The notes below the pieces were generated by a model that saw only the letters and a list, made by a program, of their open reading frames with translations, ran no database searches and had not been told where the DNA came from. Made by a program: the position numbers and the translations under genes. Shown piece after piece: positions 9,410 through 19,141 of a DNA stretch of 64,000 nt. Position 1 is the stretch's first letter, and each line of letters opens with the position of its first letter. The stretch is from Terrimonas sp. (GTDB lineage: Bacteria; Bacteroidota; Bacteroidia; Chitinophagales; Chitinophagaceae): NCBI GenBank assembly GCA_016125075.1, contig WGMO01000014.1, positions 163,834 to 227,833 of the forward strand, in the 5' to 3' direction.

Positions 9410-10553
9410 AACATCTGTCATAGAGATCAGCAAATCGGCGCTGCAGACCAACCTGAAATTTCTCAAACAAAGAACGGGCCCGCACGTCAAATTCTGTTCG
9501 GTGGTGAAAGGTAATGCCTATGGCCATGGGCTGTCGGAGTTTGTCAACTTATCGATGGAATGCGGTGTCGGATATTTTGCCGTTTATGCTGCTGATGAAG
9601 CCTACCGGATCGTGCAAAGCATCAAAACGCCTCCTGAAATTTATATCATGGGGATGGTTGAAAACGATGCCCTGGAATGGGCAATTCAGGAAGGAATTGA
9701 ATTTTGTGTGTTTGACCGGCAGCGGTTAGAAGCGGCAGCAAGCTTTGCCAAAAGAATAGGCAAAAAGGCAAAGATCCACCTCGAAGTTGAAACGGGCATG
9801 AACAGGACCGGTTTGGATGAAAAGGAAATAGCCCTCGTGGGAGAACGAATCGCTAAAGAAAACCAGTTCTTTGAAGTCAGGGGTGTTTGCACCCATTTTT
9901 CCGGGGCCGAAAGCATGGCTAACAATTTCCGGGTCTCCCAGCAGATATCGCGTTTTTACAAATCCATGCTGACGGTGGGGCGATCGGGACTGAAGCCCGT
10001 ATACCAGCATGCAGCCTGTTCTGCCGGTGTAATGAACTACCCGGAAACGATGGGTAATATGGTCAGGGTTGGAATCATGCAGTATGGTTTTTGGCCCAAT
10101 GATGAAACCTTTATTCGTTATAACGGAGATAAGGAACGGAATAACAGAATCCTGAAGAGACTGATCACCTGGAAAAGCAGGATCATGAGTATGAAGCAGG
10201 TCAAAAAGGGAGAATTCATCGGCTATGGCACTTCTTTTCTCGCTCATAGGGATATGAAAGTGGCAACCGTGCCCATTGGCTATTCGCATGGGTACAGCCG
10301 CAACCTGAGTAATACCGGCAAAGTGCTGGTTCGGGGATCAGAGGCTTCCGTAACGGGAATTGTCAATATGAATGCGATCACGATCGATATCACCGGGATC
10401 GACGGTGTTGAAAAAGGAGATGAAGTGGTGCTGATCGGTACCCAGAAAAACAAAACCGTGAGTGTGGTTTCTTTCAGCGAAATGAGTCACCAGCTGAACT
10501 ATGAAATGCTGACCCGTTTACCAAAAGATATTCCACGGTTGACCGTAACATAA
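9402..10553 (+). CDS. alr: Alanine racemase (PLP, fold type III)
   Basis: A 383-residue PLP enzyme interconverting L- and D-alanine, or a related broad-specificity racemase. The PLP lysine sits in VVKGNAYGHG (residue 36), and the catalytic-tyrosine block E-F-I-G-Y-G-T-S-F lies in the C-terminal domain. The start was set at ATG 9402, which overlaps the M20 gene by 8 nt; the longer open frame back to 9327 runs inside the M20 gene and has no family match. The next racemase-like gene starts 4 nt after the stop. Because it sits with transport and deacylase genes rather than with murF or cell wall genes, a catabolic or broad-spectrum role is possible. Confidence 0.9.
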   Translation: MFETSVIEISKSALQTNLKFLKQRTGPHVKFCSVVKGNAYGHGLSEFVNLSMECGVGYFAVYAADEAYRIVQSIKTPPEIYIMGMVENDALEWAIQEGIEFCVFDRQRLEAAASFAKRIGKKAKIHLEVETGMNRTGLDEKEIALVGERIAKENQFFEVRGVCTHFSGAESMANNFRVSQQISRFYKSMLTVGRSGLKPVYQHAACSAGVMNYPETMGNMVRVGIMQYGFWPNDETFIRYNGDKERNNRILKRLITWKSRIMSMKQVKKGEFIGYGTSFLAHRDMKVATVPIGYSHGYSRNLSNTGKVLVRGSEASVTGIVNMNAITIDITGIDGVEKGDEVVLIGTQKNKTVSVVSFSEMSHQLNYEMLTRLPKDIPRLTVT

Positions 10554-10557
10554 AGCA

Positions 10558-11628
10558 ATGGCATTTATAAAACTATATAAAGATATTTTAAAGCATAACT
10601 ACCTCAAGCTGGACAAGCTTTTCAAGGGGCATTGTATTGAATGGGGCGTGGTGTCGAAATTATTATGCGGGAATAAATTGTACATACAGGAATTGGTGAA
10701 CCTGGGGGTAAAACAACTGCACGATACCCGGATCACCAACCTGAAAGCGATTAAACAGGTGGCACCCGGTGTTCAAACTGTTTATATCAAACCGCCCCCT
10801 AAACGAAGTATCGCCAATGTGATCCGGTTTGCGGACGTAAGCTTTAATACCGATTTTTCCACGATCCGCCTCCTGAGCCAGGAAGCCGTGAAGCAGGACA
10901 AACTGCACAAGATCATCATCATGATTGAAATGGGCGATCTTCGCGAAGGAGTAATGGGAGATGACCTGCTCGCTTTTTATGAACAGGTGTTTCGGCTACC
11001 CAATATCGATATAGTGGGCATTGGCACCAACCTCAATTGCCTGAATGGCATCATGCCCTCCCAGGACAAACTGGTACAGCTTTCCTTATACAAGCAGTTG
11101 ATCGAAGTAAAGTTCAACCGCAGGATCCCCTGGATATCCGGTGGTACCACGGTTACCATTCCCATGCTCATCCATAAAGAATTACCCGGGTCCATCAATC
11201 ATTTCAGGGTGGGGGAGGCATTGTATTTTGGGAAAGACCTCTTTACCGGCGGATTGATCAATGGCCTGCGTTCAGATGTATTCCGATTGTTCGCGGAAAT
11301 TATTGAGTTACACGAAAAACCCATGTTACCCAGCGGGGAACAGATGGAAAACCCTTCGGGCAAAAAAACAGAATTTGATGAAACGAATTACGGTCGTACC
11401 GCTTACAGGGCCATCCTTGATATCGGGCTGCTGGATTGCAATCCCCAATTTTTAATCCCCGAGGATGATTCTGTTTCAGTGATTGAAGCCAGTTCGGATA
11501 TGCTTGTGCTGGATCTTGGCAGGAATGAACAACAGTATAAAGTCGGGGACCTTGTCACATTTCAGTTAAAATACATGGGGGCGTTGGGCATCATGAATTC
11601 GAACTATATCGCTAAACACGTGGAGTGA
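10558..11628 (+). CDS. Alanine/ornithine racemase-family PLP enzyme
   Basis: A 356-residue fold-III PLP protein related to alanine/ornithine racemases (Orr type). The candidate PLP lysine is in W-G-V-V-S-K-L-L-C-G near residue 35, where true Alr has V-V-K-G-N-A-Y. The central barrel includes IGIGTNLNCLNG and WISGGTTVTIPML, as in the Orr family, and the C-terminal beta domain is short. It is the last gene of the operon, 4 nt after alr. Tandem Alr-like and Orr-like genes suggest interconversion of more than one D/L amino acid pair; substrates are inferred only from family names. Confidence 0.82.
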   Translation: MAFIKLYKDILKHNYLKLDKLFKGHCIEWGVVSKLLCGNKLYIQELVNLGVKQLHDTRITNLKAIKQVAPGVQTVYIKPPPKRSIANVIRFADVSFNTDFSTIRLLSQEAVKQDKLHKIIIMIEMGDLREGVMGDDLLAFYEQVFRLPNIDIVGIGTNLNCLNGIMPSQDKLVQLSLYKQLIEVKFNRRIPWISGGTTVTIPMLIHKELPGSINHFRVGEALYFGKDLFTGGLINGLRSDVFRLFAEIIELHEKPMLPSGEQMENPSGKKTEFDETNYGRTAYRAILDIGLLDCNPQFLIPEDDSVSVIEASSDMLVLDLGRNEQQYKVGDLVTFQLKYMGALGIMNSNYIAKHVE

Positions 11629-11661
11629 TAAAATAGTCAGTTTGACCGGCCTGTGTCCAGG

Positions 11662-12174
11662 TTAATCAAAATGGTTTTCCCAACCATCCTGCTTCATTTT
11701 CTCGACTTTGGTGATCACATCCTGGTTCAGTGCGTCTTTATAAGCTGCGACCTTTGCAGAAACCGATTCGTCGAAGGAACCGATGATCTCTGCTGCCAGG
11801 ATGCCGGCATTTTTTGCGGCATTCAGGGCAACAGTAGCGACAGGAACACCGTTTGGCATCTGTAAAATTGATAGCACCGAATCCCATCCATCGATGGAAT
11901 TCGAAGACTTGATCGGCACGCCTACTACCGGCAGGGGAGTGATAGCAGCTACCATGCCCGGTAAATGAGCAGCCCCGCCAGCTCCGGCAATGATCACTTT
12001 CAGTCCCCTTTCTTTCGCCTGTTGCGCATAGGAAACCATTCTGAGGGGGGTGCGGTGTGCAGAAACGACCGTCACTTCGTGCGGAATATCAAATTGTTTC
12101 AGGATATCCGAAGCTGCCTGCATAACGGCCATGTCACTGTCGCTGCCCATGATAATTCCAATAAGGGGTGCCAT
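11662..12174 (-). CDS. purE: N5-carboxyaminoimidazole ribonucleotide mutase (PurE, class I)
   Basis: A 170-residue cytoplasmic enzyme converting N5-CAIR to CAIR in purine synthesis. Conserved class I motifs are G-S-D-S-D at residues 10-14, V-V-S-A-H-R-T-P-L-R near residue 38, and G-A-G-G-A-A-H-L-P-G-M near residue 64. Its partner purK, which supplies N5-CAIR, is on the same strand at 18019-19137, but three efflux genes lie between them. It is convergent with the racemase operon, with 33 nt between the stops. Confidence 0.95.
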   Translation of the reverse strand: MAPLIGIIMGSDSDMAVMQAASDILKQFDIPHEVTVVSAHRTPLRMVSYAQQAKERGLKVIIAGAGGAAHLPGMVAAITPLPVVGVPIKSSNSIDGWDSVLSILQMPNGVPVATVALNAAKNAGILAAEIIGSFDESVSAKVAAYKDALNQDVITKVEKMKQDGWENHFD

Positions 12175-12338
12175 GAATAGTTGATCTTTTTGGTTTTGCC
12201 ATTTGTGGAACTGCGCATAGACTGATGATACTCAGGATACGCGATCCCGCAAAAAAGCGAATTCATCTCTGTAGCGAAGTTGGCAATTTTCGATGAAACT
12301 TTATCAGTTTCTTTCTTTTTTATCGGCAATGGACCGGC

Positions 12339-13652
12339 TTACTGAACCAGGTCTCCCTTTAGTCTTAACAATTCCGTTTCTGCGAGTTTAGTATTATAGC
12401 GGGCCGCTATCAGCCGGTTATAGGCATCTTCAAGGCTTTTTTGCGCTTCCCGCAATTGCAGAAAAGTGGCTGCACCTAATTTATAAGTTTGAAAAACAAT
12501 ATCCACATTCTCTTTTGCCAGCAGGATATTGGATTCCTCCAAATCAAGTGCTTTCTTTTGCTGCTCATAATCCTTCCAGGCATTGATAATGCTCAGTGAA
12601 ATCAGTGAGCGCTGGTTGTCGTAGAGCAATTGTTGATAGCGGATATCAAGTTCGGCTTGTTTCACACCTCTTTTTGTCGTGAGGTTGTTCAGGATCGGGA
12701 TACTGGCGGTGAGGCCGTAATTCAATCCTTTGTTCCGGCTGAATAAAGGCTGAAAGGGATTGACCACAACCTTATTATCGGTCCGGGTGAAATTATAATT
12801 ACTGTTGAAACTTAAGACCGGGAACCGGTCGGCCTTTTTTTCCTTCAGGGTCAACCCTGCAATTTCAATATTCTTTTTCCCCAACTGGAGCAGGGGGTTG
12901 GTTTTATCAATATCATGCTGGATATCGCCCAAAAGGATATTATGATTAACCGGGATGGAGTCGGTGACCGTGAAATTATTTTTAACGGTCAATCCCATCA
13001 GTTGGTTGAGGTCTTCTTTCAGTTGCGCGATCAGCGTTTCCTGGGTAAGGATAGCCGCTTTTTGCGCATTCAGGTCCACCTTGCTTTGCAGGATATCGGG
13101 TTTAGTACCCACCCCTATATCCAGTTTGTACTGGGCCAGTTTTACCCTTTCTTCATTAATCGACATCTGCTCTAAAATAGCTTTGAGCTGTTGCTGCTGC
13201 CGCACAATATTATAATAGTTATTGATGATGGTGGCTACCGTATTGACAACCTGGTTTTTGATGGCCAGTTCCCCCAATTGGACAAACTGCTGGGCTTTAT
13301 CCCGCAGGACAAACATTTTCATACCGTCAAACAGGGTCCAGTTAAGAGCAAGATTGGCATTGATATTATTGGATTTAACACCATTGGCTTCGCGTTTCGT
13401 ACCATCGGCAAATACCTGCTTTTGGTTATTGTCATTCCAGGTGGTTCCCAGGTTGCCATTCAACTTTGGGATAAATGCAGCATTCCGGAAGGAATAATCC
13501 AGAGCCGCCACAGCCGAATCATTTCTGGATAACTGGATATCGTAATTATTTTTGAGCGCCAGGCTGATGGCATCATCCAGGGTCAGGAGCTGCTGGGAGC
13601 TTGCAGTCAGGCTTAAAGAAAGCAATAGAAATAAACTGAAATTTTTCATCAT
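12339..13652 (-). CDS. TolC-family outer membrane efflux protein
   Basis: A 437-residue outer membrane channel of a tripartite efflux pump. It has a signal peptide (MMKNFSLFLLLSLSLTASSQ) and two OEP repeats with long amphipathic helices and regularly spaced Asn, Gln and Leu, as in TolC. It is the last gene of the efflux operon, following the RND pump by 18 nt. Substrate specificity is not set by this component. Confidence 0.92.
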   Translation of the reverse strand: MMKNFSLFLLLSLSLTASSQQLLTLDDAISLALKNNYDIQLSRNDSAVAALDYSFRNAAFIPKLNGNLGTTWNDNNQKQVFADGTKREANGVKSNNINANLALNWTLFDGMKMFVLRDKAQQFVQLGELAIKNQVVNTVATIINNYYNIVRQQQQLKAILEQMSINEERVKLAQYKLDIGVGTKPDILQSKVDLNAQKAAILTQETLIAQLKEDLNQLMGLTVKNNFTVTDSIPVNHNILLGDIQHDIDKTNPLLQLGKKNIEIAGLTLKEKKADRFPVLSFNSNYNFTRTDNKVVVNPFQPLFSRNKGLNYGLTASIPILNNLTTKRGVKQAELDIRYQQLLYDNQRSLISLSIINAWKDYEQQKKALDLEESNILLAKENVDIVFQTYKLGAATFLQLREAQKSLEDAYNRLIAARYNTKLAETELLRLKGDLVQ

Positions 13653-13670
13653 ATTTGGCTGGTCGGTGTA

Positions 13671-16600
13671 TCAATGTGCAGCAATCGCTGTATCTGTTTC
13701 TGTTTTTATTTTTTTCAATTGTTGTGCTTCAATGACCTGGTCAATCTCACTCCTTTTTTTTGCTGTGGACAGGAAGGAGTACATCGCCGGTATCACGAAT
13801 AAGGTTAGAATTAAGGAGAACATGATACCACCCACGATGACAACTCCTAACGGGATGCGGCTGGTGGCAGCGGCTCCCAGTGACAGGGCTAAAGGCAGGG
13901 CACCGAGTGACATGGCAAGACTGGTCATGAGGATCGGCCTTAAGCGTTGTGTGGCGGCAAATATGGCAGCATCCATTTTTTTCATGCCCTTATTCAGCCT
14001 GTTCTGGTTGGCGAATTCCACGATCATGATCCCATTCTTGGTTACCAGTCCGATCAGCATGATCATACCGATCTGCGAAAAGATATTGAGGGTATGGCCA
14101 AATAATTTTAAAGACAATACGGCTCCGGCAATAGCCAGTGGTACGGTAAACATGATGATAAAGGGATCGATGAAGCTTTCAAACTGGGCTGCCAGCACCA
14201 GGAATATCAGAATCAGGGCCAGCATGAATGCAAAAGCGGTGTTCCCGGAGCTTTCCTGGTAATCCCGTGAAGATCCTGCCAGGGAAGTGGTGAAACTATC
14301 ATCCAGCAATTGTTTCTTGATCTGGTTCATAGCTTCAATACCATCACCCACCGTTTTGCCGGGTGCCAGGTTAGCTGATATGGTAGCCGATTTATAACGG
14401 TTGAAATGAAAAATTGCAGGGGTGGCGATTGCGTCTTTGATATTGATAAGGTTATCAAGGGAGATCATATCTCCCCTGTTATTCCGGACAAAGATGGTTT
14501 TAAGGTCAGAGGGTTCATCCCTGTCGTTCCTCGCCACCTGTCCTAATACATTATATTGTTTTCCGTCTTTAATGAAATTACCCAAACGCCTGTTGCTGAA
14601 AGCCAGCTGCAGGGTTTGGGAAATGTCTTCAATACTCACGCCCAGTTCACTGGCTTTTAACCTGTCAATATCCACCTGCACTTCGGGTTTGTTGAATTTA
14701 AGGTCCGCATCCACTCCCTGTAAAACGGGGTTATTGTTGGCCGCTTCCAGGAACTTGGGCAATACACTCCTGATCTTCTCAAAGTCATTATTCTGCAGTA
14801 CGAATTGAACGGCCTGGCTGCTTCTTCTCCCTACCTGTATGGTCTGTTCCTGGGTGGCAAAGGCCCGGCCCTTATTGAATTTCATCAGCCCCCTGTTGAC
14901 CTGGTCAACAATTTCCTGCTGACTCCGCTTCCTGTATTCAGGGTCTACCAGGGATATCCTGATAAATCCCGTATTGGCAGCACCAGTTCCGGCAAAACTG
15001 GGTGATGTGACCGAGAGAATCTGTTTCCTTTCCGGTATGGAGTCCATCAGGTAATAGACCATACTGTCGATATACTTATCCATATAATCAAAGGAAGTAC
15101 CCTCCGGTGCGGTTACAGATAACCGAAACTGGCTCCGGTCTTCCAGGGGCGCCAGTTCAGATTGAAGGGTCTTGCCCACAAAAAAGATGGAAGCAATACA
15201 GGCAGCAATGATCAGAAAGGCTACCCACCTGACCTTCATAAATTTTTCCAGCAGCTTGCGGTAATTATTTTCAAGGCCTTTGAAAAAAGGTTCAGTTTTA
15301 TTGTAGAACCAGGAATGTTTGTGGATATTCTTCCGCGTGAGTTTTACGTTCAGCACCGGGGTTAGGGTGAGCGAAACAAAGGCAGAGATCAGCACGGCAC
15401 CGGCCAGTACGATCCCGAATTCGCGGAAAAGACTACCCACAAATCCCTGCAGAAAAATGACCGGGAGGAAAACAATTGCCAGGGTAATCGAAGTGGCGAT
15501 CACCACAAAATAGATTTCTTTCGAACCTTCAAATGCTGCCTGCCATTTACCCATCCCTTTTTCCATCTTTTTATAGATGTTCTCCGTAACTACAATACCG
15601 TCGTCCACTACCAGGCCCGTTGCTAATACAATAGCCAGCAGGGTTAGTACATTGATGGTATACCCCATCAGGTACATGATAAAAAAAGCACCGATCAGGG
15701 AAACGGGTATATCGATAAGGGGCCGTATAGCGATAAGCCAGTCGCGGAAAAAGAGATAGATGATCAGGATCACCAGCGAAATAGCAATCAGCAGGGTTTC
15801 TTCCACTTCCGAGATGGAACGCTTGATATATTTAGTGGAATCGAACAGCACATCGATCTTGATGTCTTCGGGCATGTCTTTTTTGATTTGTTCCACCCTT
15901 TTATAGAATTCATCGCCAATCGACACATAGTTGGCGCCCGGTAGGGGGATCACCGCCATCCCGATCATGGGTATGGCACTTTCTTTCAGGATGGTTTCTT
16001 CGTTTTCAGGGCCCAGCACAGCTTCGCCAATATCCCTGATTTTGATATCGCTGCCATTTCTGTTCGCAACGATCAGGTCGTTAAATTCTTCTTCCGTATT
16101 GATCCGGCCAAAAGTCCTGACATTCAGTTCTGTTGCATTGCCAGACAGTTTACCACTGGGCAATTCGATATTTTGTTGTTGGAGTGCCACCTGTACATCC
16201 CGCGGGGTCAGTTGGTAGGCATTGAGTTTTACGGGGTCGAACCAAATACGCATGGCATATTTTTTTTCACCCCAGATCTGGATCCCGCTTACGCCGGGGA
16301 TGGTCTGTAACCTCTCCAATAAAACATTGTTCGCAAACTCCGTCAGTTGCAACTGGTTCCTGGTATTGCTTTGCACCGTCATCGCCATGATGGGACTTGA
16401 ACTGGCGTCTGATTTAGAAACGGTAGGTTGCCCGTCAAGGTCAGGCGGCAGGTTACCGATTGTCTGGGAAACCTTATCCCTTACATCATTGGCCGCGGTT
16501 TCCAGGTTCACCCCCAGTTCAAATTCAACATTGATATTACTGGAACCCTGGCTGCTGGTGGAAGTAATATTCTTTACCCCCGCAATACCGTTTACTGCTT

Positions 16601-16805
16601 TTTCGAGGGGTTCTGTGATCTGTGACTCGATGATATCTGAATTCGCTCCGGGGTAGGATGTCCGGATGCTGATATTGGGCGGGTCGATGGCCGGGTAATC
16701 GCGCACGCCCAGGAACGTAAACCCAATGATCCCAAAAAGAATGATGATCAGGTTCAGCACTATCGCTAATACAGGCCTCCGTAAACTGAGTTCTGAGATA
16801 TTCAT
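13671..16805 (-). CDS. RND efflux transporter permease (AcrB/MexF type, HAE1)
   Basis: A 1044-residue inner-membrane proton-driven drug exporter. It starts MNISELSLRRPVLAIVLN, has 12 membrane segments in two repeats, and shows the proton-relay acidic pair in the fourth helix (GLVVDDGIVV). Large periplasmic loops follow helices 1 and 7. It lies between the adaptor (13 nt upstream) and the TolC-like gene (18 nt downstream), the classic order. Likely substrates are drugs, dyes, bile salts or solvents; this cannot be narrowed. No TetR or two-component regulator gene is adjacent. Confidence 0.95.
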   Translation of the reverse strand: MNISELSLRRPVLAIVLNLIIILFGIIGFTFLGVRDYPAIDPPNISIRTSYPGANSDIIESQITEPLEKAVNGIAGVKNITSTSSQGSSNINVEFELGVNLETAANDVRDKVSQTIGNLPPDLDGQPTVSKSDASSSPIMAMTVQSNTRNQLQLTEFANNVLLERLQTIPGVSGIQIWGEKKYAMRIWFDPVKLNAYQLTPRDVQVALQQQNIELPSGKLSGNATELNVRTFGRINTEEEFNDLIVANRNGSDIKIRDIGEAVLGPENEETILKESAIPMIGMAVIPLPGANYVSIGDEFYKRVEQIKKDMPEDIKIDVLFDSTKYIKRSISEVEETLLIAISLVILIIYLFFRDWLIAIRPLIDIPVSLIGAFFIMYLMGYTINVLTLLAIVLATGLVVDDGIVVTENIYKKMEKGMGKWQAAFEGSKEIYFVVIATSITLAIVFLPVIFLQGFVGSLFREFGIVLAGAVLISAFVSLTLTPVLNVKLTRKNIHKHSWFYNKTEPFFKGLENNYRKLLEKFMKVRWVAFLIIAACIASIFFVGKTLQSELAPLEDRSQFRLSVTAPEGTSFDYMDKYIDSMVYYLMDSIPERKQILSVTSPSFAGTGAANTGFIRISLVDPEYRKRSQQEIVDQVNRGLMKFNKGRAFATQEQTIQVGRRSSQAVQFVLQNNDFEKIRSVLPKFLEAANNNPVLQGVDADLKFNKPEVQVDIDRLKASELGVSIEDISQTLQLAFSNRRLGNFIKDGKQYNVLGQVARNDRDEPSDLKTIFVRNNRGDMISLDNLINIKDAIATPAIFHFNRYKSATISANLAPGKTVGDGIEAMNQIKKQLLDDSFTTSLAGSSRDYQESSGNTAFAFMLALILIFLVLAAQFESFIDPFIIMFTVPLAIAGAVLSLKLFGHTLNIFSQIGMIMLIGLVTKNGIMIVEFANQNRLNKGMKKMDAAIFAATQRLRPILMTSLAMSLGALPLALSLGAAATSRIPLGVVIVGGIMFSLILTLFVIPAMYSFLSTAKKRSEIDQVIEAQQLKKIKTETDTAIAAH

Positions 16806-16818
16806 TCCCGAAATTATT

Positions 16819-17883
16819 TTATTGATTTACGATATTCCCAACAGCAATTTTTGTTCCCGGCCGGATACTTAATAAGCCGGTGATGACAACGGTATCTCCT
16901 GATTTGATTCCCTCGGTCACCTGTACAAAGGCAGAATCCCTCACACCGGTGTTTACGTCGACAAAACTGGCCATGCCACCGTCATAGCGAATGATTTTTT
17001 TCCCCCTTGCCTGTGGAATAATAGCTTCCGAAGGCACCATCAGGGCATTGGGATCGGGATCAAATTGTAAAATCACATTGGCAAAGGTACCGGGTAATAA
17101 TTCAGCATTTTTATTGGCGACAACCGACCGGACAATAAGGCTCCGGGTTGTTTCTGCAACACTGGTTTCGGTGGCCATCACTTTAGCCGTATACAGTTTA
17201 TCTTTTCCCTGTACTTTGAAGGAAACAGCCTGGCCGGTCTTGATCCGGTCTGTATATTTCTCCGGAACGGTAAAGTCGAGTTTCAGCGGGTCCGTCTGTG
17301 TGATGGTGGTAATGATTGTGGAAGGAGTAATATAAGCCCCGGGGCTTATATTTTTCAAACCCAGTCTGCCATTATAAGGTGAGCGGATCTCTGTTTTCGC
17401 GATGCTCGTTTTGATGATTTCAATATCTGCGTTGATATTGTTCACATTCAAAAGACTGAGGTCGTAATCCTGCTGGCTGATCCCCTGGATTTTCAGCAAC
17501 TGCGACTGCCTGTCTTCGGTTTGCTGTGCAATTTTTAACTGGACTTCCAGTTTCCGCAACTGGGCCTGCAGGTCGCCGTCATAGAGTTTGACCAGGAGGG
17601 TGCCTTTGGAAATATACTTTCCTTCGCTGATATGGATTTCCGTCACTTTACCTGAAACTTCCGGGTGGATTTCAGTTGTTTCATTCGCCATCAGGGTTCC
17701 GGGCACTTCGATAGTTTCGCTGATGGTCTTAGGGGTAACGATATAGCCATCTACTTTCATAATGGCCGTGCGGGCATTAAAGGCAGGTGTAGCGTCTTTG
17801 TCCTTTTTGTTGGCGCAACCGGCAATGAAAAGAAGGATAGCCGGAAGGAATGTGTTTGCGAAAACAGCTGCAGTTTTATTCAC
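16819..17883 (-). CDS. Efflux RND periplasmic adaptor lipoprotein (MFP)
   Basis: A 354-residue membrane-fusion protein linking the RND pump to the outer membrane channel. The lipobox I-A-G-C puts the lipidated Cys at residue 23. Then come the first half of a barrel-sandwich hybrid (VSGKVTEIHISEGKYISKG), a helical hairpin (about residues 105-150), the second half (IRSPYNGRLGLKNISPG), a beta-barrel and a membrane-proximal domain. It is first in the operon and therefore probably follows the promoter. Confidence 0.93.
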   Translation of the reverse strand: MNKTAAVFANTFLPAILLFIAGCANKKDKDATPAFNARTAIMKVDGYIVTPKTISETIEVPGTLMANETTEIHPEVSGKVTEIHISEGKYISKGTLLVKLYDGDLQAQLRKLEVQLKIAQQTEDRQSQLLKIQGISQQDYDLSLLNVNNINADIEIIKTSIAKTEIRSPYNGRLGLKNISPGAYITPSTIITTITQTDPLKLDFTVPEKYTDRIKTGQAVSFKVQGKDKLYTAKVMATETSVAETTRSLIVRSVVANKNAELLPGTFANVILQFDPDPNALMVPSEAIIPQARGKKIIRYDGGMASFVDVNTGVRDSAFVQVTEGIKSGDTVVITGLLSIRPGTKIAVGNIVNQ

Positions 17884-17917
17884 TGTATATGTAATTGAGT
17901 TTAGGTTATAACGTATC

Positions 17918-17925
17918 GAAAGATA
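17918..17925 (-). promoter_or_regulatory. Candidate promoter -7 element of the efflux operon (7/8)
   Basis: Read on the minus strand the site is TATCTTTC, one mismatch to TAnnTTTG, 34 nt upstream of the adaptor start. The intergenic stretch to purK (135 nt) also holds AT-rich sequence but no clear operator. Confidence 0.4.
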
Positions 17926-18018
17926 AATAGTTGGATACCATTTAGGTATAAAACTTGCGAAATAATATTAATTCATCCTGGTACTTACACCAGCGGTAAT
18001 TTAATTGGATAAAAGGAT

Positions 18019-19137
18019 TCAGGTTCGGACTTTTATTAAATTTTTGATTTTATTGGCTTTGTGGAGTAAATCCTGTTTTTCCTGGCTGAGTACCGTTACA
18101 TGTCCCATTTTCCGGCCCGGCTTGGTTAGCTTTTTGCCATAAATATGGAGAAAGGCATTGTCAATTTTCAATACCTCCTCCAGGCCTTCATATACAGCCG
18201 GCCCCGAAAAGCCATTGGCCCCGATGATATTCACCATGACTGAGGGTAGGATGGCATCCGTATTGCCAAGGGGGTATCCCAGCATGATCCGCCACAACAT
18301 GTCAAACTGGGAGCTGTAATGGCCTTCTATCGTATGATGCCCACTGTTATGCACCCTGGGTGCTGTTTCGTTTACAAATACATTGCCATCTGCATCGATA
18401 AAAAGCTCTACGGCAAAAAGCCCGGGTGATTTGAAATGTTTTGCCGCAGCCTGGGCCACTGCTTCTGCCTTCCAAAGCACGGATTTAGTCAGTTCTGCCG
18501 GGCAAAGCTGATAATCGAGTAGATTCAGGTCCTGGTCAAAATGCATTTGAACAGGCGGAAATAATTTTAATTCCCCGGTACTGGCGATGGCCACAGTAAT
18601 GGCAATTTCCTTGTCGATTTTCACCATTTTCTCCAGGACACCCGGAGCGTCGAATCCTTTTTCCATTTCAGCGGCCGTACCGATCAGCTGAACACCCCTT
18701 CCATCATAACCGCCTTCACCCAGTTTATGTACCGCCGGAAGGAAATCGGTATGTTTCTGCAGGTCATCTTTCGAATGTGTCACCACAAACGCAGCCGAAG
18801 GGATCTCGTTTTGCTGGTAATATTGTTTCTGTAAGATCTTGTTTTTTATGATCCTTAGTACAGAGGGAGCGGGGAATACTTTCACGCCTTCCTTTTCGAG
18901 TTGCTCCAGTGCATCTACATTGACATTTTCTATTTCAACGGTAATGGCATCCAGGCACTTTCCGAAACGGTAAACGGCTTCATAGTCTTTTATATCGCCC
19001 AGGGTGAAATGATGACATAAATGCGCGGCAGGGCAGTCCTGATCGTTTTCAAGTACATAGGTATCTACCTGGTAATTGGCTGCTGCCTGTAAAAGCATGC
19101 GGCCAAGCTGTCCACCCCCAAGGATTCCGATTTTCAT
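18019..19137 (-). CDS. purK: 5-(carboxyamino)imidazole ribonucleotide synthase (PurK)
   Basis: A 372-residue ATP-grasp enzyme making N5-CAIR from AIR, bicarbonate and ATP, the step before PurE. The N-terminus MKIGILGGGQLGRMLLQAA is canonical for PurK, so the start is fixed at 19137 although the frame stays open to 19317. ATP-grasp motifs include K-L-G-E-G-G-Y-D-G-R-G-V near residue 148 and N-E-T-A-P-R-V-H-N-S-G-H-H-T near residue 262. A consensus promoter element lies only 4 nt upstream. The efflux operon separates it from purE. Confidence 0.95.
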   Translation of the reverse strand: MKIGILGGGQLGRMLLQAAANYQVDTYVLENDQDCPAAHLCHHFTLGDIKDYEAVYRFGKCLDAITVEIENVNVDALEQLEKEGVKVFPAPSVLRIIKNKILQKQYYQQNEIPSAAFVVTHSKDDLQKHTDFLPAVHKLGEGGYDGRGVQLIGTAAEMEKGFDAPGVLEKMVKIDKEIAITVAIASTGELKLFPPVQMHFDQDLNLLDYQLCPAELTKSVLWKAEAVAQAAAKHFKSPGLFAVELFIDADGNVFVNETAPRVHNSGHHTIEGHYSSQFDMLWRIMLGYPLGNTDAILPSVMVNIIGANGFSGPAVYEGLEEVLKIDNAFLHIYGKKLTKPGRKMGHVTVLSQEKQDLLHKANKIKNLIKVRT

Positions 19138-19141
19138 GGCG

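Noticed and set aside
9726..10289. 187-codon minus-strand frame opposite alanine racemase
   Set aside because: Antisense to a conserved enzyme in a tight plus-strand operon.
13552..14262. 236-codon plus-strand frame opposite the RND pump and TolC genes
   Set aside because: It runs antisense to two clearly conserved efflux genes, has no recognisable domain, and its composition follows from codon bias of the opposite strand.
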